Shown here: one piece after another, positions 36,401 through 51,400 of the stretch
How positions within the stretch are numbered: the stretch's first letter is position 1
Layout: every line of letters begins with the position of its first letter
From: Hofstenia miamia
Taxonomy: Eukaryota > Xenacoelomorpha > Acoela
Direction: 5' to 3'
Assembly: GCA_004352715.1 (NCBI GenBank)
Contig: SCFE01000042.1
Coordinates: 1,575,979 to 1,639,978, forward strand
Length of the DNA stretch: 64,000 bases
Made by a program: the position numbers and the translations under genes
Notes under the pieces: model-generated
What the model was told of the DNA's origin: nothing
The model's input: the letters and a program-made list of their open reading frames with translations, nothing else
The model's database searches: none

Positions 36401-39400
36401 TGTTACTTACAGCTCCATCTACGACTCCATTCTTTAATTGAATGTAGCAGTTCGGCTGACTTACACTTTGGAATGAACGAATGCGTTCACTGATTTTGTG
36501 TACACGAAAGTAGGCAGTGATATCGCGTGTTCCATAAGCGTAAAGAGCTTTTTCATTGTCAATAAATAATGTCTGTGTAGGACTAGTTTGAATTATGATT
36601 AAACCTTGATTTCGAAAAACTCCCTAAATTGATACTCCATTACAGGCTACAATAATTGATGCAGCACAAATATTTTTCAAAAGCATTTCTCTTAGAAAAT
36701 AAGTTTATTTGTATTTATGCAGAAATTTTTGAAACTATATTTCCGTTCTTTCTTAATAAGGCAGAATTTGTAACATTTTTAATTGTATGAAAAACGAAAT
36801 TTTAGTTGATACAACATAATTTTACAACTTGTTTGAATTTATGTCTTTGTATATATAAATTTTACTTTTACATTATTTATATTTCTTTGAAATTTATATG
36901 AAATTGTCAAGTGAGAAATATTATAATTTTTGTCTACGAATACATTTATCCATTGAACTAATATTATATATAATTTTTTTGTAAATCACTACTGACGTAA
37001 AACAAGTGTAATCATTTGAAAATATTTTTTTAACAGGCTTGGTTTTTTATTTTTTTCGAAGCTTAATTTGAATTTAAGTAATTGATTTAAAAAAAAATAA
37101 TTTAGAAGTTCATGTATTTTGCTACTCATTACAAATTGAGCATTGATTGCACAAAAACTGTGGTAAGCTTGTCTTGTGCTTGCAAATAATTATCAAACTC
37201 GATTTACCATTATTAAAATATTTATTTATTTACGATAGATGGCGTATTTTTTAAAATGAAAGCATAATGCAAATAAAAAATTTGTTGATGTAAAATTTCC
37301 ACTTATGGTGTACTAAACATTGGATAAAATATAAAATATGGTCCTTAAATTTGCAATTTAAAATAACTTAACTGTGTAAAAGAATGTGCCTTAGAATGAA
37401 CAAAAGACGCTATTTATTGGCAGCAAACGTTTCTAAAACAATATTTTAAATCTTTACTATTATTTATACATAAAAACATTGACGTGATTGTAAAATATTT
37501 GTCAGCTTCATAAATTCTAAAAAAATCACTTAATGTATGATGCATTGAATACAAGGACGTACTCATGATTTTTTACGGGATGATCTTAGTCATGATCAAG
37601 TTCGAAAATATAAATATTGAAAATTTTAATATTTTTTTTTGACATGTATCTAATCTAAAACAATTTTGAAAACCTAACGGTGGAACATTCCACCATGTCC
37701 CCTCTTGGGTACTCCACTGCTATGTTAATGCTAAATTTAAGTAATCATATTTACAAAATACCTTGCAGTAAACTTTAAAGCTGATCTCATCTTTGTTGTC
37801 CGTGTCAAGTCTGCCTTGTTTTCCAGTGGAAGTAAAACTGATATATTTTCTTGGGAATTTGACAGATTCAAATATGACACTTCTATCCTTCTGTTGTAAA
37901 ATTTTGAATTCACAGTGCGTTCCTCCTCTCATCTAAAGTTTTCCCATTACGTGAAAATATGAGAAATCGGTCTATCCAATTAATAAATTTATTTAAAAGA
38001 ATAAAAATCAATACAGAGGATTTTGAAACCATGTGACCATCCATAACAGAAACGGAATTGGTCGGGCCGAAATTTCATTAAAATTCAGGAGAAGTCAGCT
38101 TGACCAGGATTCGGTTTGAAGCTATTGAACTTTTGAAAAGTGCCTACATGTTTTTAATTTATTTGATAATTTGTAATTTAAGTCTTAAAACTATAATTAT
38201 TGTGTAAATTATTGTTTTATAATAATAGAAATGTGTTCGATTTTTTTATTTAGAGCCGCTTTCGCTTTTGGACCGAAAAATATTACTTAGGGTTGAAATA
38301 GGGTTTAGCAATTATAATGTTAGGGCCCTTTTCATCTCTGATCCATAATCGGATTCTTGATACAATTACCATAACCAATTCTAAGTTCATCATCGCAACA
38401 ATTGATCAATTTTAACTGATCAATTAAACTACCATATAGATTACTATAGTAAAGTTACTTGATTTAAGAATTTCAATGTTTTCCTTTGCAGATGTAGACT
38501 TAGCATAAATATATCTATTTCTCTGATTTACAAGTAACCCGAAGCATTTAGCATTGGACTCAAGACCAAACAGATGGTTAATGTCTTACTACCCAGCCTA
38601 CAGATTGATAAACCTTATTACCTTAATGTATTAGGTAAACCACATTATAACCTCAATGGTTTACTTAGATTCTAAGATTACATAAATTTACTAATAATAC
38701 CAAGAGATTTTATATTTAATATTTGCTAGCTTACCTCTGCATAAAGTTTGTGATTATCTATTCCAAGATGAAAACCAGAATGAAGGCTGGATTGGAAAAC
38801 ACGACTGTTATCTTTGCATTTGTATTTTACTCTAAGCGAACCTAAATTTAAATTTGTCATTTGCAATGTTGGAAATCGTACTAGGGAGTGTAATTCATGC
38901 CAACTTACAGAATTTGTCGTCTGGTTCTCCAGTAGCTGTCATCGTAGCATCACCTTTGATTCTTAATGCTTGATTCGCTGCCTCATTTATAAAAACTAAC
39001 TCGTTGCCTTTTTCATATTTCCACTGTTCAATTTCCCACTAAATCATATAGGTGAAAAGTAATAGGCATACTCTGTCCACTACATAATCCCACTAGAAAA
39101 AATGTTCACAATTTAACACAAATCTGTCAAAAGCGATATGTTTTTCTTACAAATAGAATTCGTGAAACAATATGCTTTAGAAAACAGAAGTTTTGTGACA
39201 AATTGTATACATAGATAATATAAATATTTGGTAGCACTCAATCATGCTTAAATTCACAACAAAAAACAACGCTATGTAACATTAATTCTAATAAAACATT
39301 GCGTTGTTCTCGTAAGGGTTGCCGTGGATCAGATATTTTTCGATCCATGTCCAATCCAATTTGAAAAATGTGAATGTGCCGATCCATAGAGGACCTATAT

Positions 39401-42400
39401 CCACCATAAATAATTTCCGAAGAAACACTTAGGACAAACGCGCATTTCTTGAGTTATTTTAAGCAAGGACTAATACTTTTATTGTTCAGTTTAAGCTTTT
39501 TTACTTAAAAATTTACCATAAAGAATGAATAAATTTATCTGTTATTCCTTATTTTTGATTCTTAAATATCCATGGAAATCCATAAAAATAAATTTCGTGA
39601 TCCATATCTTGTGGATATCCATGGATCAATTCGATCCATAGCTAGTCCTAGATCCCCGGCAACCCTGGTTCTCGTTCACAACCATGCGTAAACAGAGCTG
39701 ACCGTAAACCACTCGTGTTCGATCCACAACTGTGGAACGGATTGAAAAGCCTGAGCAGACTGATACGGCGCATTTGTTTGAGGATAAAATGACTGCCTTG
39801 AAGAAGTGTACTGATCTTTGTATTGGGTAATGAAAACACTTTTTGACTTAATCACTGGACTATCGGATCTTGATGTAAAGTCCAAAGGCGGCTTATCAGG
39901 AAATGATGTTACTGATTAAGACAATTAAATAATATAATGATTTAAAATGCTTCTTCAGAATATCTGTTGATTAATACAAGGAATATCTTACATATATATC
40001 AAAATTGATCAAGTACGATAGAGTTAAGCAAGTTCCAATATGACAGACTAATCAAATATAGGGTGAGCTTTTGATATAATAAACTCTATGATCTGATTAA
40101 CGCTATTGGCAATATTTATATAGCTTAAATTCAATTTTTCCACATTTGATAAGTTTAAATGCCCTTTTGGCTTATACATAAAAGAACAAAAGTGACAAAT
40201 ACAGGCTATGTAGGAAAGAATTGGAGACATTAGCAAGGTGATAGCCATATGCACAGAATGAGTATAAGTATAAGCAAGACAAGCTGGGACGAATGGTACA
40301 TTGGTGCTTATGCAGTCAGTATAGGTTAGAAGAAGGCGGCATAAACCACAATGCGTCATAAAAAATTAGAAGGTTAGGATAATATGAGACTTCAATATAC
40401 AAACTAGCAAAGTGATAGAAGCATGGAGGCCAGAAAGAATAAGAACAGTGATAAACATAGCAGTAACAAAGAACAAGAATGTACAAGGCAAGGAGGAAGA
40501 CAAGATAGATAAGTACAAGCAGTTGGCAAAGAAAATGGGGAGGTTGTGGAAGCTGAAGTAATTCAAGAAGCAGTTAGAGCACTGGGAGCAGTAAGTAAGA
40601 ATCATGGGATATATTTGGAGTGTGGAGGGGCTGTAGTACAAAATGCAACACTGTTAGAAAGAGATATAGTCCTGAGGAAAGCCTTCAGACTTCCTGGAAA
40701 TTGGTGAGTTACCGAGCTGAGAGGCTCACCAGCGTGAAGCTGTGAAAAGGAATGAAATAATAATAATGATCCCACTGCCTGCACCTACAATAGGAAAACG
40801 CAAAGCTCATCACAAGGGAAGACGTCCTGCAATTAATAATGCTATTGTCTTTCCCAACACGAAGGTATATCCATTAACATTATTTCATATGTAACATGAA
40901 TTGAGGAAAACACTTTGTTGATTTTGAAAACCTCATTTTGAAATTGTGGTAAATATACTCTTCAAAAAGTATGGTCTGACTTTGAAATTTTAACTAAGTC
41001 ACTATTGTTGAATAATGTTTTTTGTTGGCAACATGCATTAACACTCATTAATTTTCCAATCAAATTGGTATGTTTTTTTTCTCACACAGAATTCGGAGTC
41101 ATTCCAATAACTATTTGTTGTAGCTTGTCTACATATTTAAAGTTGTTGGTAAAGTGTAGATATTTAAATAGAATTTCCTTTAGGCTCCTTATAGCTCTTT
41201 TTGAGCATACAGCCTTCATGTTTGAATTTGTACTATACAATATAATTTTATTTCTTTTACAAAAATTGAAAAATTCACCTCTGAATTCACTTCCACGAAC
41301 AATCCAAATTCGGTTAAACATGACGCCAGTTCTTAAATTTTTTAAAAGCAGACAACACATGGCTAGGTTTTTTACTTCGCAAAGGTTGTACACGAATTTT
41401 TTTAGATAAAATATCATAACAAACAAGTAAGTATTTTATTCCTCTATTGTACAAAGCTAGAGATTCCACCACCGCTAATCCATAGTCCAAATTTCATCAA
41501 TTCCAAATTTAATAACACGTTGATGGGGAAATGTATATGTATCACTTGTTGCGAGAAAGTTTTTCACATTTTGCAGGGTAATTTTCGGAAATTTCAATTT
41601 AGCTTTATGATATAGTTTATTAATTCCACCAAAACTCGCTGATGTACAGTTGATGCAAGTGCTTATCCATATTTCAAACTAGTTCCATAATAGCAGTTGC
41701 TTCGTATTTATATTTTTGTAAACGTTTTTGTTTTTAATCAAGTGGTCGTGGATTGTGCCAATATCCTTTAAAATATCACACACAAGTTTTGACAGTCTTG
41801 TATTAGGTGTTTGTACATAATCCTTAAATTCGTTATGTGACATTGAGCCAGCGCCAGTGTAAATCTTATCACCATGTAAAAAAACAACTGTATTTGGATC
41901 ATTAAAAAATTCTTTCACTGAATCATCATTATTATTATTACTGAAATTTAACATGTGGTGATGTTAATTTAGAAGTTTTTTCAAATAATCATCATTGTAC
42001 TGGCGTTTTACATCAGGGTAGGTGTTTTGAACAGAATTTAATTTTACTTGTATATTGTCATTAATCGTTGATTTTTGTTGTGTAGCATCGTTTTTTATAA
42101 CATTGTTGACTGACTGATTGTAGTATTCTGTTAACGATTGTAATTTTCCAAAGAAATAAGCACCATTTCAACTGTCGTCATTATAGAATATGTAAAATTT
42201 ATTTAATCATGCATTATATATGCTCTTTCATAATGCGTAATATACAATTTAAAAATTTAAGACCATTTGGAGTTTTGAATTTTGAAATTTTTCGAACACT
42301 TGATTTTTTAGTAGTGCGGTCTCTGCATATTGACGAAGATTTAAAAATATTTTTCGTTTATCTCCTAGTGGAATGATTCCATGCTGGATATTGTAGACAA

Positions 42401-45400
42401 TGCCGGGTATTAAATTTAGAATTTCTTTGTCTACTAGCAAAACTAACTTAGTTTGTCTTGAGCAGACCGCTAGGAACTTGTAAATAGAGGGTTCTTTGAT
42501 TAAATCCATAGAATTTTTGCACTCCTTCAAGATTTGTAGATAGACGTAATTCGTCTGGCATGTCTTGACCAAAGTTTATAAACAAATAACCATATGGCTT
42601 ACTAACTGCTTTTTTATATGCAGTAACAAATTCACGCATAATATTCATCTGAGCTCCTAGAGTTTTCACCTGTAAACGATCGCGTACTGAGTTGAATAGA
42701 AACATTCCAGAAGTATTTTTTTTGAATTAGAGTTGAATAGCATCCTTTTGAATATATAGAATGTGTAATTAATACAATACCACAATTTAAATGTCTTCAG
42801 GCTAAAACNNNNNNNNNNNNNNNNNNNNNNNNNNNNNNNNNNNNNNNNNNNNNNNNNNNNNNNNNNNNNNNNNNNNNNNNNNNNNNNNNNNNNNNNNNNN
42901 NNNNNNNNNNNNNNNNNNNNNNNNNNNNNNNNNNNNNNNNNNNNNNNNNNNNNNNNNNNNNNNNNNNNNNNNNNNNNNNNNNNNNNNNNNNNNNNNNNNN
43001 NNNNNNNNNNNNNNNNNNNNNNNNNNNNNNNNNNNNNNNNNNNNNNNNNNNNNNNNNNNNNNNNNNNNNNNNNNNNNNNNNNNNNNNNNNNNNNNNNNNN
43101 NNNNNNNNNNNNNNNNNNNNNNNNNNNNNNNNNNNNNNNNNNNNNNNNNNNNNNNNNNNNNNNNNNNNNNNNNNNNNNNNNNNNNNNNNNNNNNNNNNNN
43201 NNNNNNNNNNNNNNNNNNNNNNNNNNNNNNNNNNNNNNNNNNNNNNNNNNNNNNNNNNNNNNNNNNNNNNNNNNNNNNNNNNNNNNNNNNNNNNNNNNNN
43301 NNNNNNNNNNNNATAAATATATATAATTTATATGATATATATATATATATATATAAACTTAATTTCCGCATTTGTATTAAAACCATTATAAAAAATGCTA
43401 AATCGAAATAATAATGTTTGGAAAGACAACAACGTATCCCAAGTAATTTTGCTCAAAAAGGCAAAAAAATCCCAAAAAGGAAAAGAAAATATCCCAAAGA
43501 CAAGTAATTTTGTTTGAAAAGGCAAAAAATAAATCACAAAAAGGAAAAGAAAATATCCCAAAGGCAAGTAATTTTGTTCGACAAGGCAAAAACAAATCAT
43601 GAAAAGGAAAAGAAAATATCCCAAATGCAAGTAATTTTGTTTGAAAAGGCAAAAACAAATCATGAAAAGGAAAAGAAAATATCCCAAAGGCAAGTAATTT
43701 TGTTCGAAAAGGCAAAACCAAACCACAAAAAAACACAAAAAGGAAATTTATTTTTAAAATGTGTTACATGTAAATGCATATAGATTAATTAATTTTTCAA
43801 TTATTTTTACCATGTTTTACATAAATAAACACACTAGTTGGTGGAGGCAATAAGAAAATTTATATTGTTAATTTGACAGTAACACTATTATTATTATCAT
43901 CATTACCATATATGTACATTGCCAAACGCAAACGTAGCCAATCACAAAAACTCTATGTTTATAAATTTTACGGATATTTTAAAACTACTATTCGCAATTT
44001 TGGAGATGACAACTAACGTATTTCTCAAATGCAGCTTTGATAGCGTTTTACGGAATTTTACAGCCATCGAATACAAAATGTGTGTTTATATAAATCACCA
44101 GATATACCACTTGGCGATTATAAAATTTTGCATGTTCAGTTTCAGCCTTCACAAGAACAATGCACTTGCGATTCGTGTTCGGGCTTGGCTCCCCATATAG
44201 ATGTAGATGCCTCAAACTTCAAGTTGTGTGGAGAGAATATGCCTCATACATTTGCTGCAGCGCAAATTTTAAAAAATAACATCGATAGACTCTATGCGGA
44301 GGGGTTCCCTATAGACATTGCAATCCAGAAAATTTTCATGCTTATTGATCGAGAAATCAAAGACAATAGATTAAATATATTTCTTTATCAGGGACATTCG
44401 TTAGAGTATTGTATATTAACCTGTGAATAAATGTATATAGTTATTTTACCCCTAATTATATTATTATACATAACATGTATCCATTATCTAATATGTTGTT
44501 TTCACCCAAACCATAATTTATTACATAAATAATACTATAAACATGTATCTATTATGTAATATTACACTTATTTAACTTAGTTGATGAGATGTATCTCTAG
44601 AAATCTACCATTAATGAAGCACGTACAAATCATTTCTACATTCTCATTGTATAATAAATAGTATGGTGTATTATTAAATTTACTAAACCAGCGATTACTT
44701 TATTTCAATCATCCTCCCCTCATTCTAAATTTGAATGTGAATTGCATGTTAAATTATAAGCAAGGTAAAACATTAACATTTATTATTTTAGAATATATAT
44801 ATATATATATATTGTACGTCAAATGAACCCTCCACAAGGTATATAATAATCATTGTAAATTTAAGAAATTTGTTGTGTAGCTAATAATTAATCATTATAT
44901 TTTCTTGTCTATTTATTAAATAATTTATCAAACATATTAAAATAAAACTAGTACATGTAGATTGAAAGCAAAACTATACATTTTTACTCTATTTACTAAA
45001 CTGTAATACAATACATTTTGCAATAGCACTGTTCCCAATCCCAATGTCATCATTGCGGAGAAGTTTTTTATTGATCAAAACCTTGTATTTTTCACCCAAT
45101 GCGTTGACATATCGTTTTGGTAGGTAATAGTAAACACCATTATTGAGTCTAATCTTTACTGAAGTACCATACCATGTGTTCAACTGAACAGCGTCCTCGA
45201 TTGTTAGCTAGAGTTTTTTCAGAATTTTGTTAGTAGGACTCGCATTTGAAAAAATGTATGATGATGGTTGCGAATTGATGTTATTTAAATGTTGTAAAAT
45301 ATCACACCTTCTTCTTGTACCTTCATGTTGGGAAAGACAATAGCATTATTAATTGCAGGACGTCTTCGCTTGTGAGGAGCTTTGCGTTTTTGCATTGTAG

Positions 45401-48400
45401 GTGCAGACGGTGGGATCATCCTCACTTGTTTAGTGGATTATAGTTGGATGGTAGTGGCGGGGTTGTACATAACTCGTCAAATAGATTGCCAAGTGAACCA
45501 GATGCTAATATTTCAACAGACATTGCCATAAGAAAAATGAATTTGCGTAGAATATAAATAATGATTTTATCTGATGATTTGAGCTGAATATATAGATTAA
45601 TTTGTTTAATCAGTAAACACTTAATGACCTCAGTACAACACCCCGGAAATATCCACGGCCCAGCAGAGACCAAAAGTCCCCNATATATATATATATATAT
45701 ATTTATATATTGTACGTCGAATGAACACTCCACAAGGTATATTATTATTTCCATTTACTAATAATAATCATTGTAAATTTAAGAAATTTGTTGTGAAACC
45801 ATTGTATCTAATAATTAATTATTTTATTTTCTTGTCTATTTATTATTAATTTATCAAATATATTAAAATAAAACTAGTACATGTAGAAAAGGAGTGAAGC
45901 AAAACTATGCATTTCTATTTACTAAACTGTAATACAATACGTTTTGCAATAGCACTGTTCCCAATCCCATGTCATCGTTGCAGAAAAGTTTTTTATTGAT
46001 CAAAACCTTGTATTGTTCACCCAATGCACTGACGTGGCTTTTAGGCAGAAAATAGTAAACACCATTATCAAGTCTAATTTTTACTACAACACCATACCGT
46101 GTGTTCAACTGAACAACGTCCTCAATTGTTAGCCAAAGTTTTTTCGGAATTTCACTAGCAGGACTCGCATTTGAAAAAATGTACGATGATTTTTGCAAAT
46201 TGATGCCATTTAAAAATATCATCATCTTCTTCTTGTACCTTTGTGTTGGGAAAGACAATAGCATTATTAATTGCAGGACGTCTTCGCTTGTGATAAGCCT
46301 TGCGTTTTTCTATTGTAGGTGCAGGCGTTGGGATCATCAACTCTTGTGTTAGCGGATTATAGTTGGATGGTGGTGGTGGAGTTGTACATAACTCGTCAAA
46401 TAGATTGCCAAGTGAAGCAGATGCTAATGTTTCAATAGACATAAGAAAATCGAATTTGCGTAGAATAAAAATAATGACGATTTGGGCTGAATATATATAG
46501 ATTAACTTGTTTAATCAGTAAACACATAATGATGTCAGTACAACACCCCGGCAATATTCACGACATCACAGGGTCAAAGACCACCCTCTTGACCAATTTG
46601 GAAAAAGTGGAATCTTATGTACTCATCCTCTCGAGTAATCAGAATAGGTGTTACGAGCCCGCCTCTCGACCAATCGGATGAGATAAAAGTGGGAACTCAT
46701 GGACTCGGATATAACTACTAATAGATAAAAAATCTTAGAAATTCTGAAAATGTTTATGATGCCAACTATTAGATGTAGATGAAACTGCTTATATAAATTC
46801 ATTAGCTTGATGCACTGCATAATTTCAAAATATATCTGAATTTACGATTATTTGTAATTCATTCAATTCGATTTTCAGCATCAAAAGGCAATTCGTCAAT
46901 TATGTTCATGTCTTCATTTTTTGCAAATGTATCAACGTGAAATAGCAAAACGGTTAGTTTGGAAATTGCTTTAACCAATTTTATATGAAAGAATATTATT
47001 AAAAGCTTACCACATCTTTCACTCCTTGGACACCTAAACAGCAATAAGTGAATTTTTTGCAGTGAATTAAAATATATTTGAAACAATATTAAAGGAATAT
47101 TTCAGAGAAAGTGTATTGCATTTCATCACTAAATGAAAAAATTAATTAGCTTCATTAGATTTCTCAAATATTTGAAATCAGTTGTTGTAACCAAGACAGT
47201 AGCTTTTCACTACTGCCATTTTCATTGAATAGCACTCAAGCATTAGCATGTTCAAACTGTTTTGAATTATAAATGCCTTAATTTCTCATATACCAATTAT
47301 TTATAATATATAATATAATATAATTGGTATTTATGAAAAAGCCTACTTTTTCATAACCCATTTAAGAAAACAAGAGATTAAGGATTATTATATCTATGCC
47401 CAGTAACGTGAGTTCTTTGCACAATTATCTAGTTCATTTTTAGATAAAAAAGCATAAGGAAAAACATTATAATTTTACAAGGACTTATTTCAAGGGATTT
47501 CATTTCAGCGGTTGTGACCTAGATTTGGTTTGCAATAACAACTGATTCAAGCCCATTCGATTGTTTCCTTTGAAGCGGTACAAAAGTATTCTTTTATTTC
47601 ACTCAAACTATTGAAAAATTTCGGCCTTTCAAGTTTCAACATGATATGATCTATTGCCTTTTGAAGTGTGTTGATAATGATGGAAAACTATTGGTTGATT
47701 TACTATTAAGAATAAAGAAATGGCACTCAATGATTTTTTAACTTTACTAATATATCTCATCATTGTGGACTACTACTCTATATGAAATACTTACTCTTTT
47801 TCGCATCTATAATTCTAATTTAGTGAAATTTAACTTCTACAATGATTTGAATTAAATTTTAATGAAATAGATGATATTTATGTAAGTATTTGCTATACCT
47901 TAGCTAACCGTGAACATCGATACCTTATATTTATTGAAAAATTATTACTTGGTAGGCATAATATATATAATTATACATATATATNNNNNNNNNNNNNNNN
48001 NNNNNNNNNNNNNNNNNNNNNNNNNNNNNNNNNNNNNNNNNNNNNNNNNNNNNNNNNNNNNNNNNNNNNNNNNNNNNNNNNNNNNNNNNNNNNNNNNNNN
48101 NNNNNNNNNNNNNNNNNNNNNNNNNNNNNNNNNNNNNNNNNNNNNNNNNNNNNNNNNNATATATATATATATATATACAACCGTAGCAAGAGAATTCAAA
48201 TGAATATTTTTGTACCTCAAAGCGTAAATTAAATAAAAATCCCCCATTTTTGCCCCAGGAATGTACAGCGAAAATTAACATTGAAATTTTCTTAGTACAT
48301 TTATTTGAAAATTTTGAGAAATTATATAATAATAAAGGTGCTGTAATTATTGATGAAATTTTAATTCGGTAATGTAATGATCAAGGCATCAAAAAATTAT

Positions 48401-51400
48401 TGAAAATATGACTCTTTCCCACTATCAATTTCAAAAATATAACAGAGATTAGTTCTTAAATTGTAATAAGTCAATGAAATATTTTCAAATAATGTTGGTT
48501 AGATTCTAAATCCTGACTATTTATTTAACATTATGAACATCGAATGACACTTTAGAAGTCTCTTTTACAGTAATACAGATATGTCATGGTGACTACTGCC
48601 ATGAATTTCCAACAAATCAGGAGATGACATTGTTTTCACAGTTACTCGAATTTTCCATGATTCTTCAACAAAATTAAGATGCTTGATTTTAAGAGTTGGT
48701 AACTGGTATGTATAGTATTTTCAATAAAGAGGAATAACTGTTATGTAGAACCCACAGAGATGGAATCCGATCAAAAATTTTAGGATCCGATCCGATTTAG
48801 ATCCGAAACTTCATTATCCGGATCAGATCCGATCCAAATTTTTAAAAAAAATTGTTTTCGATCCGAAACGGATCCGAATGTAAATAAGTGTTATAACAAA
48901 AAATAAGCATTGATAAATATTTTTTACATGCGAATAGAAAATTTTAAGTGCTCTAACAGTGCTTTGAGATCAAAAATAGACATATACGATATACCGAGGA
49001 GGATAGGGTCGGGTTTGGACAGAGGTATTGTAAAATTGGGATGACTTACACAGTAGTGCATGCAATTCAACTCAAATTTTATGAATCCTATATAAGTTAG
49101 AAGCAATGTGTTGAAAAATCGATATTAAATTTTTAAATATTACAATAGTATCAAATGTTCTTCTAGTTCTACAACCAAATACATTCAATTTTTTTCAAGC
49201 AAAAAAAAATTCAAGAAATATTTTTGTCAGCGATCATAAAATGGGCCTAAGATGACCGGATTTCGGCTGGGCGTGGGTCTCAATTTTCTGCTAATGTTTA
49301 TCTTGTTTGAAAAAGATTGCTTTTTATATCCGTAAATATTCATGCATAAGATTCAAATCCGTTTCTGATTTACGTGACTTTGATTATGAGTGGAAATTGA
49401 TAATTGCGCTCCCAAAACTTCAAAAAATTCATTTCTTTCATTATTTGTAGTAATCTAATTCCTAAAATTGTCTCATCACCTAAAATCATAATATATTTAT
49501 AGTTTAAATAATTGAGTTTCTTATGGTATTACTTCCCTATTAATTTTATTATGTCGAAATCCAAAAATCACTATTTTGCAATGTTACTGTGAATTTAGAA
49601 TTGAAGTTGTTTCAAACTACAAGATAAAATTTACTTCAAAATTACAGTTAAGGCGATGAAAACAAGAGCAGTACAAACAATGGCAATTTAATGTAAAAAC
49701 CCAAAATTTATATTGCAAGATATTAAAAAAATTGCAGTTGAGTGTATTAAAATCCCTGATAAAAAATATATTTTTCAAGTTAAATTTTTTGAAATTAAAT
49801 ATAAATTTTAAAGATTGTTACATCATGACAATATCCTTTCTAAGTTTATTGATTGAATGTCTCAGCAGTAAAAATATTGATCACCCAAAATACACGTAGG
49901 GTAAGTGTAGGGAATACAAGACCGTTAAGCTGATTTTTCAAATTTGCATATACAGGTATGCAGATACACACTAATCTGTTTTACCAATATCTTCAGCGAT
50001 GATTTTTGTATATCTAAGTACCATAATAATAATACATTTTCTATATTTAAAGAGTTAATAAGCTTAATGACGTCAGAGGTAGATGGCTTTTTATGTAAGC
50101 AGCACGAGACTGCTTCATTTTCAACCTAAATTTCAGGAAGTTGCCGAGTAAAATATATTTTTTGGAAATACAAATACCTGTAAAGAATTGCATCTTCTAA
50201 AATATTTGAGTTTGAACAAAGCCAAAATCAGTTAAATTTTAACCAAAAATTCAATAGTTATAATCAGATAAAATTATTAGCATATTTATATGAAATTAAA
50301 CGTGCATTGTTATGATGCCAATACATTTGCCTCTATTTTTTTAACAGCTCAGTACTGAAATAATTGACATTTATAATCCTAAAAGTTACAGAAAGAATGA
50401 CAAATGAAAATTATGATCTCGTATTGCCTACCCAAATAATTTTTAGGATGTGCTAACTTAGCGTCAAATTATGCACTCTACACTGTGCACATTTTGGCAG
50501 TACAACTTTACCACTACCTTCTTAAATTCGGTAAATTTTCTCGGAGAATATGGACTTGTTGATTAAATGTTTACGTTGTATGTACAAAAATTAATTGAAA
50601 ATCAAGTATACACATAATTTTGTTTATATGAAACACTGGTTCGTATTGAGAAGCCCTCAAGTTTCATAGCAATGTACTATTTTGAGACCTCAAAAGACCG
50701 AAATATGGAGGGATATTATTTTTCGAGAGAACATTCCTCCCTAAAATGGACTAAATGAAATAATCGCCTCTGTGAGTTGACATTTTTAGGTCCGAGTCGA
50801 GTTACAAACTAAGCTATACATAACTGTGCTTTTGAACAACCCTATATAAATTCATGAGAGACAGAGACTGGTGGATTGTAACATGAGATAAATAGAGGAA
50901 AAATAATACAATTCAAGTTACTATCGAATTCGTTTGAGTACTCACTGGCCTTAAATTCCATCTCTTTCACATTTCCATCGTGTTGGGCAAATGCATTCGA
51001 ATTTGTCCCCAAAAAGAGTGCGTATTCATTTCACTTTCAATTTGCGTGCATTTAAGATTTAGGCCATAGTAGTTTCAAAATTTCTGATAAAAAATGTTCT
51101 ATCCGATAGTTTTATAAAATCCGCGATGATTTCTAAAAAAATATTTATGTATTGAGCTTGCAAACTAGTACAGCTATTCAAATTTGAAGCTATCTAGGGA
51201 TAGAATAATGCTATTACTTTTATTTACGTTGTAAAATCCGGCTTCAACCTAATACTTTCCACAATAAATGCCCTAATGAGGGTTGAACAATTTCTCTGCA
51301 GGAAAAAGTTTTTGCTCACATAGACCTTAGACTCCCTATTATCTGAATTGTATTTATAGGCAGCATTTCTATAAATTTAAAATCAAAATTTTCATCAAAA

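Larger units (their letters stand above)
41000..46600 (-). mobile_element. Polinton/Maverick-like (virus-like) element remnant
   Basis: Minus-strand pieces of an integrase (41082-41426), an ATPase-like C-terminus (42448-42705), small ORFs (41679-41954, 41964-42168) and two copies of an accessory gene (44989-46442) lie together. This combination suggests a Polinton. No DNA polymerase B or major capsid gene is visible, though a 504-base gap lies inside. All pieces are broken or truncated. Confidence 0.5.

Noticed and set aside
41005-41409. 134-codon plus-strand ORF
   Set aside because: Antisense to the integrase fragment; hydrophobic composition with no domain.
43398-43738. Minus-strand ORFs of 112-136 codons rich in Phe and Leu
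   Set aside because: Antisense frames of the 63-bp minisatellite.
46859-47086. Possible exon ending LPFDAENRIE
   Set aside because: No acceptor at the right place; the 23-nt microexon in the same region has good splice sites and fits the phases.
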